This document shows, one piece after another, positions 10,022-18,631 of a stretch of DNA of 24,580 nt (the first letter of the stretch is position 1; every line of letters starts with the position of its first letter). Origin of the DNA: a virus. A program made the position numbers and the translations under genes. Location of the stretch: IMG/VR virus record IMGVR_UViG_3300027963_000322, positions 1 to 24,580 of that record; one strand, 5' to 3'. Below the pieces are notes generated by a model. It was not told the origin of the DNA and searched no databases. It saw nothing but the letters and a program-made list of their open reading frames with translations.

Positions 10022-10963
10022 TTATTTCTTTAATAGTTTGACCGGGTTTTGGTCGTTAGATAGATAATTTGAAATTATACTAAACACTTTATTTGCCATT
10101 ACGTTATCTATTGAGGTATGAGTCACATTAGGGATATGAATATTTACATACTCTGTTTTTTTATTTTTTACCTCAGTAGATATTTTACCACCTGAATTTG
10201 TGAAAAAATAATAGTTATCAGACCATTTGTCTGATGTAAAATTTATTGCATATTTTACATTATCTTTAACAACATAGTCATAATTATTGTATTTTTTATT
10301 AGCTGAGTCTAAAAATATTACTAAATCAACAGTTTTCTTTTCTAAATATAATTTATCTAAAACTTGAGTAACATTATAACCTCCAAGACTATGTCCAACT
10401 AAAATAACCTTTCCATTTGGTCTGAACATTCTAAAATATTTTACCGTCGTATAAACTTCTTGAGGTGATAAATTAAAACTATGAGAACCAACATAGGTTA
10501 AAACTGTTGTATTTTTAGTTGTTAACTTTTTTTCCACACCACCTAAAGCATCTATATCTCGACTTCTTGTTACGTCAATTTGAGTTTTATTATTTGGAAT
10601 ATAATCAGTTACTGGCCAATTAGCCCCTTCCATAATAATAACCAAATTATCAGTATTTTCAGTGTAATAACTTAATTCATATTTAGATGCTTCAAATTGT
10701 CTTCGTTTTATAATTACACCAATTTCGGACATTGTAAAAATAAAAAATAAACCGGTAAAAAAATATATAATTTTTCGTTTATCAGTTATTAACAGATTTC
10801 TAAAATAGATTAAAGTAATTAAACTAAATATTAATCTAATGTTTAAGACAAACCCAAAAAAAAGTGATTGAGCCCAAGTACCGTGTTCACCTTTCAAAGT
10901 ATCTAAAGATAATATTGAAAAACCATCTTCTATAAATTCCAAAAATTGTGTAATATATTCCAT
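10022..10963 (-). CDS. Membrane-anchored alpha/beta hydrolase (lipase/esterase-like)
   Basis: A 313-residue protein. Two hydrophobic segments at about residues 34-54 and 65-85 look like membrane helices, with a short basic stretch (TDKRK) between them and KRR after the second. The remaining two thirds is an alpha/beta-hydrolase domain: a strand then GHSLGG at 190-195 (nucleophile S192), a following helix, a FLDSA turn with candidate acid D219, and a late candidate histidine in VTHTS (H282). That order is the classical Ser-Asp-His arrangement of lipases and esterases. The substrate cannot be read from the sequence. The gene sits between gp6 and the giant tail gene in the same direction, 38 nt after gp6, with a TATTTAT motif in its leader. 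T4 has no such gene here. It could modify host envelope lipids or surface esters, or act as an exclusion factor; both are guesses. Confidence 0.85.
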   Translation of the reverse strand: MEYITQFLEFIEDGFSILSLDTLKGEHGTWAQSLFFGFVLNIRLIFSLITLIYFRNLLITDKRKIIYFFTGLFFIFTMSEIGVIIKRRQFEASKYELSYYTENTDNLVIIMEGANWPVTDYIPNNKTQIDVTRSRDIDALGGVEKKLTTKNTTVLTYVGSHSFNLSPQEVYTTVKYFRMFRPNGKVILVGHSLGGYNVTQVLDKLYLEKKTVDLVIFLDSANKKYNNYDYVVKDNVKYAINFTSDKWSDNYYFFTNSGGKISTEVKNKKTEYVNIHIPNVTHTSIDNVMANKVFSIISNYLSNDQNPVKLLKK

Positions 10964-10993
10964 AAAAATAATCGTAACACATTTTTACTTAAA

Positions 10994-11000
10994 ATAAATA
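10994..11000 (-). promoter_or_regulatory. TATTTAT motif before the hydrolase gene
   Basis: The heptamer starts immediately after the TAA stop of the gp6-like gene and ends 30 nt before the hydrolase ATG. It is one of seven intergenic copies on the sense strand. Function is inferred. Confidence 0.35.
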
Positions 11001-11001
11001 A

Positions 11002-12840
11002 TTACGAGAAATTTACAGTTTTTAAATTTTTAACTCTAATATTAATATCTTTACTAGCGTATCTAATTTGGTAGACTTGGCTTGGTTCCGCAAAGATAGT
11101 ATCATCAACTAACCCAATTTGTTTAGTTGCACTATCAGAATATCTTTGTGATGTTTGAGATGATGAATACTCACCACCAACTTTATTAAAGAACAATATG
11201 TCAGATAATGATATTACACCATTCTCACTTTGAATTAATCTTCTTAAATCTGATACGTTAACATTCTCACCCATTTGTCTATTAGTTGGAGCAAAAAAGT
11301 CATTAATAAGGTTTATTATTTGAGATATAACAACCCCTTGATTTTGACTATTATCTAACACAACATCAACATTAACCCCTAAATCAATAACACTCGCAGT
11401 TTCAATAGAAACATAATCATTAATCATTCTATAATTCGATAGATAATTTGCTACGTTATTTTTTAAAGTATTAGAAACAACATTAGTTAATTTACCATTT
11501 TCATCATAAGATAACATCTGAACTTTTATCTTATTGTTTTCTTCTGTTATTGCCACTTTAGCGGGTGCACCAAATTGTGATGGCATTGTTCTAATAATTG
11601 AATCATAATCATTAATAGTTACCGCTCTTTGTTGTGCCGAAAAGTTAAACGCCACTAAATTTCTTACTTCCTCTGTTGTTGGGTAGTTAGCCCCACCAAT
11701 AGCCGCAGTTACGTTAGTACACGATAAAGAGTTAATTGTACTTGTGTTTTGAGATTGACTTGGTCCATTAACAAAGAATGAAACGGTACCAATTTGAGTA
11801 ATTGCATTAACACCTAAATTACTTCCGGTACCACCACCAATTCTATATTGTATAAATAATGTTGAATTACCCTTTAATGTACTTCCTAACGCTAAGTTAT
11901 TAGAATACTTATACAAATTCAAATTATAACCATCTCGGGCAAACTCTCTTAACTGTTCATCAGAGGATTGATTTCCACCACCAAAAGTCATTTTTAAGAA
12001 ACCTTCCGGTGTAAATTCTGTTATAAATTTATCACTTGTCTCAATATATTTACCCACTTTAATTCCGGGTTGGTCAGAAACTTTAGTTGGGTCCTCAATA
12101 AAAACTCTATTATCAGCCAAAGCATTCACCTCATACCATCTATTATCAACACCTAAAAATTCTTGGACGGGCGGCACATTTGAATATTGAGTACTATCTT
12201 TAAGTAAAACACTAGTTACCCCTAAAACATTTTTTTCAGGTAAGAAAACCTCTAAAAATGGTCTAACATCATTAGCCGTAATAACTTTCTTAAAAACTTT
12301 AGTAATACCATTAACAACAGTTTCTCTTTTAATTATGGTATAATTAATTAATGTATTATTACCATCAAAATTTGGTATTTTTAATCTATTAGGGTACCCT
12401 TCAGCTCCAATTGGAGATGAAAAGTCAATATCATAAACTGTTTCAAATACCTGACCGGCACCACTCACTTGTGAACCTCTACGTAAAATCCCACAATATC
12501 TTAAATCTTCTTTATCCCCATACGCCGGAACTGTAATAGCAAAATCAACTAAAGCAACAGACGGTCTTTGTCCCGGAACTTTTAATCCATATGTTCTTGC
12601 AATATTAAAGATTGATGACCTTTGTTGAGCATATTGTAATACCGTTTCTTGAATACTTCTATCAATATTAAATTGTATGTTATCCGTAACAGCCGCGTTT
12701 AGGTCTAATAATACTGAAAATACTCCAGCATCATTAAAGTTATCAATTAACTCAGGGTAATAAGTTCTAGTGAAGTTTATTAACTCAGTTCTGATTGATT
12801 GGAAGTCTCTCGTAGTATACGATATTTTCTTGTTTGCCAT
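11002..12840 (-). CDS. 6: Baseplate wedge protein, gp6-like (baseplate J family)
   Basis: A 612-residue protein with the features of the T4 gp6 / baseplate J family. The N-terminus reads YTTRDFQSIRTELINFTRTYYPEL followed by FNDAGVFSVLLDLNAAVTDNI, the usual opening of these wedge proteins. The middle contains an AINDYD-like signature here seen as AVTINDYDSIIRTMPSQFG (about residue 400), typical of the J-type core, and the C-terminal third has the expected alpha/beta repeat ending in a beta strand. T4 gp6 is 660 residues, so length fits. In T4, gp6 dimers form the inner baseplate ring and contact gp25 and gp53. The gene starts 4 nt after the gp25 stop, so the two are translationally coupled, matching their physical contact in the wedge. 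No signal peptide or membrane segment is present. Confidence 0.9.
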   Translation of the reverse strand: MANKKISYTTRDFQSIRTELINFTRTYYPELIDNFNDAGVFSVLLDLNAAVTDNIQFNIDRSIQETVLQYAQQRSSIFNIARTYGLKVPGQRPSVALVDFAITVPAYGDKEDLRYCGILRRGSQVSGAGQVFETVYDIDFSSPIGAEGYPNRLKIPNFDGNNTLINYTIIKRETVVNGITKVFKKVITANDVRPFLEVFLPEKNVLGVTSVLLKDSTQYSNVPPVQEFLGVDNRWYEVNALADNRVFIEDPTKVSDQPGIKVGKYIETSDKFITEFTPEGFLKMTFGGGNQSSDEQLREFARDGYNLNLYKYSNNLALGSTLKGNSTLFIQYRIGGGTGSNLGVNAITQIGTVSFFVNGPSQSQNTSTINSLSCTNVTAAIGGANYPTTEEVRNLVAFNFSAQQRAVTINDYDSIIRTMPSQFGAPAKVAITEENNKIKVQMLSYDENGKLTNVVSNTLKNNVANYLSNYRMINDYVSIETASVIDLGVNVDVVLDNSQNQGVVISQIINLINDFFAPTNRQMGENVNVSDLRRLIQSENGVISLSDILFFNKVGGEYSSSQTSQRYSDSATKQIGLVDDTIFAEPSQVYQIRYASKDINIRVKNLKTVNFS

Positions 12841-12844
12841 ATTA

Positions 12845-13300
12845 TTAAATATTAATTATTACAAAATCACTAGCGTTGAATACGTCGTCAGTAATCGTAT
12901 ATTCTATTTTAACCTTTGCGGTATGTTCTTTAAGTCCGATTCCGGGTACTCTATAAATTCGTTCATCACCATCAATATAGGTACCTTTATCTTCTTCACC
13001 ATCAGAAGCATCCGTTACATTTATATTTGTTATTGTAATGTTTGGTATATATTCTTCAACCGAAGCCCTTATTTCCGCCTCAATCTCAGAAAATGTTGGA
13101 CCATCCATTGGTTCAAAAATAAACTCATATAATCTTGTCCCAAAATTTGGCATATAATATCTTGTACCTTTTCTAGTTAATAAAAGGTGTATTAAATCAG
13201 TTCTAATCTCTTGAGTAGCCGTACTTGAAAGACTCAAATATTTTCCCTCACGAGAATCATTAAAAGGAAAATTAATCCCATATGTTCTACCATCTGCCAT
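12845..13300 (-). CDS. 25: Baseplate wedge protein, gp25/GPW family
   Basis: A 151-residue protein of the gp25/GPW family. The diagnostic stretch is present: an N-terminal YGINFPF motif, then EIRTDLIHLLLTRKGTRYYMPNFGTRLYEFIFEP and a helix ending in VEEYIPNITI. In T4, gp25 (132 residues) sits at the sheath-baseplate junction and primes sheath assembly. I chose the ATG at 13298-13300 (MADGRTYG). The open frame could extend upstream to 13357, but that would add a hydrophobic 19-residue leader encoded across the terminator hairpin of the preceding gene, which is unlikely. Two TATTTAT motifs lie 4 and 31 nt before the chosen start. It is followed after 4 nt by the gp6 gene. Confidence 0.9.
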   Translation of the reverse strand: MADGRTYGINFPFNDSREGKYLSLSSTATQEIRTDLIHLLLTRKGTRYYMPNFGTRLYEFIFEPMDGPTFSEIEAEIRASVEEYIPNITITNINVTDASDGEEDKGTYIDGDERIYRVPGIGLKEHTAKVKIEYTITDDVFNASDFVIINI

Positions 13301-13304
13301 AACT

Positions 13305-13311
13305 ATAAATA
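13305..13311 (-). promoter_or_regulatory. TATTTAT motif immediately before the gp25 gene
   Basis: The minus strand reads CTATATTTATAGTT then ATG, so the heptamer ends only 4 nt before the start. At that distance it could not be a promoter for a leadered transcript of this gene unless the message is nearly leaderless; it may instead act at the RNA level. A second copy lies 31 nt upstream. Confidence 0.35.
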
Positions 13312-13331
13312 TAGTGTCGTAATTATTTCTT

Positions 13332-13338
13332 ATAAATA
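13332..13338 (-). promoter_or_regulatory. TATTTAT motif just downstream of the nrdA terminator
   Basis: The minus strand reads ACTCTATTTATAAGAAAT, between the nrdA terminator and the gp25 gene, ending 31 nt before the gp25 ATG. Because the terminator should stop read-through from nrdA, the baseplate block needs its own promoter here, and this is the best candidate. No clear -35-type element precedes it, as in T4 late promoters. Function is inferred. Confidence 0.45.
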
Positions 13339-13344
13339 GAGTAA

Positions 13345-13374
13345 AATAAAAAATCACGACCGAAGTCGTGATTT
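13345..13374 (-). terminator. Intrinsic terminator with UUCG loop after nrdA
   Basis: On the minus strand a perfect 10-bp stem, AAATCACGAC / GTCGTGATTT, closes a TTCG tetraloop (C(UUCG)G, a very stable loop), followed by TTTTTTATTTT. It starts about 10 nt after the nrdA stop codon. Stem, loop and U-tract are all seen directly. It should end the replication/nucleotide transcript and insulate it from the baseplate block. Confidence 0.92.
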
Positions 13375-13383
13375 ATATTTTGA

Positions 13384-15798
13384 TTAAGAACCACATCCGA
13401 AACATTCAAATTCCGTATCTGTTGGTTTTGAAGTTAGTTCAACAGTTGGTTTCTCAATTTGTTTTGGTTGACCCACTTTTGAAATGTCCACCGCCAAGTG
13501 TTTAGCTCCGGTTGATATTGCCTTTGTTCTAACATAATAACAAAGAGTTTTCAATCCTTTACCCCAAGAATGGAAGTGTGATGAAGATATCTTTGATAAT
13601 GTTGGATTAGACATATAAATATTCATTGATTGTGATTGGTCAATAAAAGGTGCTCTGTCTGCAGCCATATCAATAAGTTCTCTTTGAGATATTTCCCAAA
13701 TTGTTTTATATTTTAGAATTAAATGTTCAATTCTTTTAACTTTTTTATTGTAATTTTTGTCTTCGGTATCTAAATAATTATTAAAATTAATGTTCAAAAT
13801 AGAACCTTCATTCATTATAATTTCATTTTTCAAATCCTCACCCCAAAGGCCTAACTTTTCAAAATCGTTAATTAAGTATTTGTTAACAATTAAAATTTCA
13901 CCACCAACTACACGACGATTAAATAATGCCGAATGAGCCGGTTCTGTCATTTCAAATGACCCTGTAATCTTAGCTGAAGACGCAACTGGCATCTGAGCCG
14001 TGAATAATGAGTTGCAAACCCCGTGATTGGACACTTCTAACTTAAGTGAGTCCCAATCCCACATTCTACCTAATCCTTCGTAATCTAATCCCCACATATC
14101 AAATTGGAATATACCTTTTGACATAGGTGACCCTTCAAAAAAATCATATGGTTTGTACTCACCTGATTTACATAATTCCATACTCTCGGTGATTGCCGCA
14201 AAGTAGATAGTTTCAAAAATATCTTTATTAAGTTTTTTCGCCTCTTCAGATGTGAAGATATAATCCATTAAGAAGAATACGTCAGCAAGACCTTGAGTTC
14301 CAATAGCGATTGTTCTTTGTTCTAACCCACCTTTTCTACCTTGTTCCGTTGAATAACTATTAATATCAACAACTTTGTTAAGTGCTCTAACGACCTTTCT
14401 AACTTCACTATATAGTAATTTGAAGTCAAACTCTCCTTTAATAATAAAGTTTTTCAACACCATAGACGATAACGTACAGATTGCTGTGGTGTTCTCATCA
14501 GTATATTGGTAAATCTCATTACATAGGTTAGATTGTTTAATCACCCCAATGTTTTGATGATTAGTCTTTCTGTTAGCACTATCTTTAGAACATAAATAAG
14601 GAACCCCTGTCTCAACTTGAGATTCAATAATTTTATTCCAAATTGTTTGAGCAGAAACTTTTTTACCTAAACCAAGTTCAACCGCTTTGTTGTAGTTTGA
14701 TTCATACTCATCACCGTAAGCTTCTTGTAATGGTTTGATACCCGCCTTAATAATATCGTTGGGACAAAATAAATACCAATCATCATTGTTCTTAACCGCA
14801 TTCATAAAGTTGTCCGGTAACCAAATTGAGGTGAATAAATCTTTAGCTCTCAATTCCTCAGCACCTGTATTCTTTTTAATTTCAAGTAAGTCAATAATGT
14901 CTTTATGCCAAGGTTCAATGTAGATAGCCGCACTACCCGGTCTTCTTCCTTGTTGATTAAAGAATCTTAATCCTTCATTAACAATCTTTAGGTATTTCAA
15001 TAAACCACCCGCAAATCCTCCTGATGAGTTAATACGACTTTCTTTACTACGAATGTTAGACATACATAATCCAATACCTGCAGCGTCAGATGAATAAGTT
15101 GAGATGTCGTTGAATGTCTGTAATAGACCTTCTCTTGAATCCCCATTATTGTATTTCAATACACAAGAAGCTAATTGAGGTGTTCTTGTCCCGGCATTAA
15201 TCATAATTGGTGTCGCCGGAGAGATAAGTTGATTTGATAATGAATTATAGTATTCAACCGCCTCTTCAAATGACTTAGTCACCCATAAAGCCACTCTCAT
15301 ATACATATGTTGAGGTCTTTCAATTACTTTACCTTCCGGAGTTTTTAACAAATACATTTCTGATAACGATTTCCACGCAAAATAATCAAAATTATAATCA
15401 TTCTCGTGATTAATTACAGAATCAATATTTTCAGGACCATATAGTTCAATAGTCTCCATTAACTTATCGTTAATAATACCATCAACGTGTAATGTGTGCA
15501 TTGTGTTACAGAAACTATCATCAGTCTCTTTATGATATGCCGAAATAGCCACAGATGAGGCTAATCTTGAGTAATCGTGATGACTTCCGGTATATGCCGC
15601 TGCAATCTCATAAACTAATTTATCCAACTCTTTAGTTGTAATAACTCCCTCAGTTGGTACCGAAGTAATTACCTTGATGAATACCTCATCAGCGTTAACG
15701 TTCAACCCTTTAGCCGCTCTCTTTACTCTACTGTATATTTTTTGGGGGTTAAACGATACTTCGTCTCCCCCTCTTTTTTTTATCTTTAATGACATCAT
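13384..15798 (-). CDS. nrdA: Ribonucleoside-diphosphate reductase, large subunit (class Ia)
   Basis: The 804-residue catalytic subunit of an aerobic ribonucleotide reductase, reducing NDPs to dNDPs for phage DNA synthesis. An N-terminal ATP-cone is present (about residues 3-90, KKRGGDEVSFNPQKI), implying dATP/ATP control of activity. Active-site residues are all visible: C212 in the TRTPQLASC motif, N424-C426-E428 in NLCNE, C441 in TAICTLSS, and the YY pair near the C-terminus (CYYVRTKA) that relays the radical. The C-terminus ends CFGCGS, giving the CxxC-type redox pair that regenerates the active-site disulfide. No intron or intein interrupts it. The ATG-ATG start lies one base after the nrdB stop, so the two subunits are coupled. 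The order nrdB then nrdA is the reverse of the usual one. An intrinsic terminator follows. Confidence 0.97.
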   Translation of the reverse strand: MMSLKIKKRGGDEVSFNPQKIYSRVKRAAKGLNVNADEVFIKVITSVPTEGVITTKELDKLVYEIAAAYTGSHHDYSRLASSVAISAYHKETDDSFCNTMHTLHVDGIINDKLMETIELYGPENIDSVINHENDYNFDYFAWKSLSEMYLLKTPEGKVIERPQHMYMRVALWVTKSFEEAVEYYNSLSNQLISPATPIMINAGTRTPQLASCVLKYNNGDSREGLLQTFNDISTYSSDAAGIGLCMSNIRSKESRINSSGGFAGGLLKYLKIVNEGLRFFNQQGRRPGSAAIYIEPWHKDIIDLLEIKKNTGAEELRAKDLFTSIWLPDNFMNAVKNNDDWYLFCPNDIIKAGIKPLQEAYGDEYESNYNKAVELGLGKKVSAQTIWNKIIESQVETGVPYLCSKDSANRKTNHQNIGVIKQSNLCNEIYQYTDENTTAICTLSSMVLKNFIIKGEFDFKLLYSEVRKVVRALNKVVDINSYSTEQGRKGGLEQRTIAIGTQGLADVFFLMDYIFTSEEAKKLNKDIFETIYFAAITESMELCKSGEYKPYDFFEGSPMSKGIFQFDMWGLDYEGLGRMWDWDSLKLEVSNHGVCNSLFTAQMPVASSAKITGSFEMTEPAHSALFNRRVVGGEILIVNKYLINDFEKLGLWGEDLKNEIIMNEGSILNINFNNYLDTEDKNYNKKVKRIEHLILKYKTIWEISQRELIDMAADRAPFIDQSQSMNIYMSNPTLSKISSSHFHSWGKGLKTLCYYVRTKAISTGAKHLAVDISKVGQPKQIEKPTVELTSKPTDTEFECFGCGS

Positions 15799-15799
15799 A

Positions 15800-16750
15800 T
15801 TAAAAATCCTCTGTAAATGTTAATGACTCACCTAATTTTGCTTTCTGATACTCCATAGTTCTTGATTCAAAGAAGTTACCTTTTGTTTCAACAGCAATTT
15901 GTTCCATAAATTTGAATGGTTGTTCCACATTAAAGTGTTTCTTACAACCAAACTTAATTAGTAATCCGTCAGTTACAAATTCAAGATATTGTTTCATCAA
16001 GTTTGAGTTCATACCAATTAAAGACACTGGTAATGATTCTGTGATAAATTCTTTTTCAATTTCTAATGCAGATAGTAAGATTTCTTTAATTCTTTTTTCT
16101 GTTGGTTTGTTCTCAACGTGATTGTTAATCAAATGGATTGCAAAATCACAGTGTAAATTCTCATCTTTGAAGATAAGACTGTTAGCATTACATAATCCTT
16201 GCATAATTCCTCTTGATTTCATCCAAAATATTGAACAGAATGAACCTGAGAAGAAGATACCTTCAACCGCCGCAAATGCCACTAATCTTTCTTGAAAAGA
16301 AGCGTTCTCAATCCAATCAAGAGCCCATTTAGCTTTCTTTTGAACTGCCGGTAATCTATCAATTGCGTGAAAACATTCGTCTTTCTCTGTTTCATCAGAT
16401 ACGTAAGTATCAATCAACAATGAATACATTAACGAGTGAATGTTCTCCATCATAATTTGGAATCCGTAGAAAAATTTTGCTTCAGCATATTGAACCTCTT
16501 TTAAGAAATTCTCAGCTAAGTTTTCATTTACAATACCATCAGATGCTGCAAAGAATGCTAATATATTTTTAAGGAAATATCTCTCATTATCAGATAGGTT
16601 TTCCCAATCTCTAATATCGTTAGATAAATCAACTTCTTCTGCCGTCCAAAAAGCCGCTTGATGTTGTTTGTAATATTCCCATATATCATTATGTTCAATT
16701 GGGAAGATAACAAATCTATCATTATTTGGTTCTAATATTTTTTCTTTCAT
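15800..16750 (-). CDS. nrdB: Ribonucleoside-diphosphate reductase, small subunit (class Ia)
   Basis: A 316-residue radical-generating subunit. The di-iron ligands can be read in order: D71 (FAASDGIV), E102 and H105 (MENIHSLMY), E163 (AAVEGIFF), E197 and H200 (KDENLHCDF). The radical tyrosine is Y109, four residues after H105, as in E. coli Y122. The C-terminus ends TFTEDF, the flexible tail that docks on the large subunit. The protein is somewhat shorter than E. coli NrdB (about 375). It starts 7 nt after the gp41 stop and is followed one base later by nrdA. All metal and radical residues are intact, so it should be active. Confidence 0.97.
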   Translation of the reverse strand: MKEKILEPNNDRFVIFPIEHNDIWEYYKQHQAAFWTAEEVDLSNDIRDWENLSDNERYFLKNILAFFAASDGIVNENLAENFLKEVQYAEAKFFYGFQIMMENIHSLMYSLLIDTYVSDETEKDECFHAIDRLPAVQKKAKWALDWIENASFQERLVAFAAVEGIFFSGSFCSIFWMKSRGIMQGLCNANSLIFKDENLHCDFAIHLINNHVENKPTEKRIKEILLSALEIEKEFITESLPVSLIGMNSNLMKQYLEFVTDGLLIKFGCKKHFNVEQPFKFMEQIAVETKGNFFESRTMEYQKAKLGESLTFTEDF

Positions 16751-16757
16751 TTTTAAA

Positions 16758-18140
16758 TTAATTTTGTGTTTGTTCTTTTTGTTTTCTTTTGTCTAACAAA
16801 TCTTTTATTCTTTGTCTGTTTCTTTCTTCAGTTTGTTCTTCTAACCCTAAGAATGTTACTGAACTCTCTGTATCAATCTCCAACATACCGTTATCAAATT
16901 TACAATTCTCAAATACAACTCCATCATCACCAATACGTGATTTAGTAATTGCAATAGTTGCTAGTTTCATTTCTTTTTGTTGTAGAGATTTAGCTACGGA
17001 AATAATTACGTGTCCAACCTGAGCTTTTTTGATAGACCCACCCATTTGGTCAGTTGTCACAACATCCGAAGATATTGAACTTCTATTACCCTGAGTTGCT
17101 GTCCATCCTACTAAATCAAGTTCGTGACACATAGATTCAAAACCTCTCATCACAGACCCTTCAGACTTCCATTCATCCCCCAAGTTTTTATCCGGAACCA
17201 CACAATCAATGTAGTCCAATAATACCATATCAACTTTGATTCCTTCCGAAATCATTTTTCTGATTTGGTTCTTAATCTGCATCATTGTTACAGTATCAGA
17301 TGGAAGTTTTTTAAGTATCAATTCATTAGGCATTTTCTCCTTAATTTCTTGAACTTTAACCATTACCTCATCTTTTCTTAAAGACAAATCATCCGGGTGG
17401 ATTTTTGTCCATAATGTAATGTGTTTACGTTGAATAATCTTTGGGTTATCCTCAAAGAATATTTGTAAAACATTATATCCCAAATTAAATGCGTGATTTG
17501 AGATTTTTGTAAGTAAAGTAGATTTACCTACACCTGTTGGTGCTAAAATAACACCGATTTCACCTTTTGCCAACCCTCCTTTTAAGAGTCTATCTATACC
17601 CGGAATACCCATAGGTATTGGATGACGATAATCTTCGTTTAGAACATCATCTAAGTTACTGAAAACACTTTCCGTTCCCTTATCGTGTTCTCCAACTTGT
17701 AATGCCTTACTAACCATTTCCTCTAATGTATCATAACTCTCAAATTCACCGGTATCAATGATTTTTTGAGCTTTAACCATTACTTTCTGTAACTCCTGTT
17801 GTTTACAGAACTTCATTGATTTTTCTTGTACAAATTCAGCCCCTTCAAGTGTTGATTCCTTAACTTTTGTAAGGGTATCAATAATGATTTTTGCCGCTAG
17901 AGGTTGTTGTATCTCAGATTTTGTAATTTGTTCTAATGTGTCAAAGGTTGGTGTGTGTTCGTATTTTGTATAATACTCTTTAATCATTTGAATAATTAAT
18001 TTGAAGTATTTATTCTCAAAATAACTTGTTTCAATCACATCTATAATAGACCTTGAAAAGTCTTTATCAATTATGATTTGGTTTAATAATTGTATTTGGA
18101 AGGTACTCCCCAAATACTCGAAATTTTTGTTTGACGCCAT
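16758..18140 (-). CDS. 41: Replicative DNA helicase, gp41/DnaB-like
   Basis: A 460-residue RecA-fold hexameric helicase that unwinds DNA ahead of the phage fork. The N-terminal domain (about residues 1-160) is helical, as in DnaB-family helicases. The C-terminal motor has Walker [10 protein letters not shown] (200-208), Walker B VLLDYID (D309), an ATQGNR sensor-type motif, and an [12 protein letters not shown] stretch that matches the DnaB-family arginine-finger region. The C-terminus is basic and glutamine-rich (RKQKEQTQN). T4 gp41 is 475 residues. In T4 it pairs with the gp61 primase and the gp59 loader; neither is recognisable in this window. The gene starts 30 nt after a 150-residue unknown gene, with a TATTTAT motif in the gap. 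Confidence 0.95.
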   Translation of the reverse strand: MASNKNFEYLGSTFQIQLLNQIIIDKDFSRSIIDVIETSYFENKYFKLIIQMIKEYYTKYEHTPTFDTLEQITKSEIQQPLAAKIIIDTLTKVKESTLEGAEFVQEKSMKFCKQQELQKVMVKAQKIIDTGEFESYDTLEEMVSKALQVGEHDKGTESVFSNLDDVLNEDYRHPIPMGIPGIDRLLKGGLAKGEIGVILAPTGVGKSTLLTKISNHAFNLGYNVLQIFFEDNPKIIQRKHITLWTKIHPDDLSLRKDEVMVKVQEIKEKMPNELILKKLPSDTVTMMQIKNQIRKMISEGIKVDMVLLDYIDCVVPDKNLGDEWKSEGSVMRGFESMCHELDLVGWTATQGNRSSISSDVVTTDQMGGSIKKAQVGHVIISVAKSLQQKEMKLATIAITKSRIGDDGVVFENCKFDNGMLEIDTESSVTFLGLEEQTEERNRQRIKDLLDKRKQKEQTQN

Positions 18141-18163
18141 ATATTTTTTCTTTTAGTGTAATA

Positions 18164-18170
18164 ATAAATA
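18164..18170 (-). promoter_or_regulatory. TATTTAT motif before the gp41 gene
   Basis: The minus strand reads GTAGTATTTATTATTACAC; the heptamer abuts the stop of the upstream gene and ends 23 nt before the gp41 ATG. It is the only copy inside the replication cassette, so if the motif is a late promoter it would give late expression of gp41 and ribonucleotide reductase. Function is inferred. Confidence 0.35.
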
Positions 18171-18623
18171 CTACACACTTAAGGTAACATCCAGATATTT
18201 TTTTGTTAAATTTTTAGATGAAAAGATGTCAGTCAAGTTCATCAACAAGTTTTTTAGGTGTGGGCGTACATCCACGGTATATCTTATCTTTGGAGGGTAT
18301 ACTTTAGCGTCCACCTGTCTATGACAAATTGTCACATCATTTTGTTTGATAAAGATGTTAAAGTACTCCGGACCGTCAGTATAAGACGTTTCCAAAATAG
18401 CTGGATTGTTAACGATTTCATACATATTATCCGTCATATATGTTACGGTTTTCAACGACAATTGTGTTTGAATGTCGTCTTTAAATTCACGAAGTAAGTC
18501 ATAAAGTTCTACTGAGTTTTTACCCTCATTGTTGAACTCTCTTACGTTAAAAAATCTCTGTACAATGATGTTATCGTTTACCATCATTAAGAATTCTAAT
18601 TTTACCGAATCTTGGTCTTTCAT
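18171..18623 (-). CDS. Unknown 150-aa protein in the helicase cassette
   Basis: A small protein that I do not recognise. It opens with a charged MKDQDSVKLEF, continues with a strand-rich first half (LMMVNDNIIVQRFFNVREF), a helical centre (SVELYDLLREFKDDIQTQL), and a C-terminal half with YPPKIRYTVDVRPHLKNLL. It has no membrane span or nucleotide-binding motif. It lies 8 nt after the RNase H stop and 30 nt before gp41. In T4 the helicase loader gp59 and the head-vertex chaperone gp40 are small proteins close to rnh or gp41, so a helicase accessory role is possible, but gp59 is 217 residues and no sequence match is visible. The coding call is firm because of the tight spacing and consistent codon use. 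Confidence 0.85.
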   Translation of the reverse strand: MKDQDSVKLEFLMMVNDNIIVQRFFNVREFNNEGKNSVELYDLLREFKDDIQTQLSLKTVTYMTDNMYEIVNNPAILETSYTDGPEYFNIFIKQNDVTICHRQVDAKVYPPKIRYTVDVRPHLKNLLMNLTDIFSSKNLTKKYLDVTLSV

Positions 18624-18631
18624 AGTTTTAA

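Noticed and set aside
12770-13132. A 120-residue plus-strand open frame across the gp25/gp6 junction
   Set aside because: It is antisense to two recognised genes, its product is hydrophobic and low in complexity, and no other plus-strand gene is supported.
13331-13338. TATAAATA on the plus strand, identical to the T4 late promoter consensus
   Set aside because: It points away from every gene in the window. I treat its complement as the meaningful orientation but cannot exclude antisense transcription.
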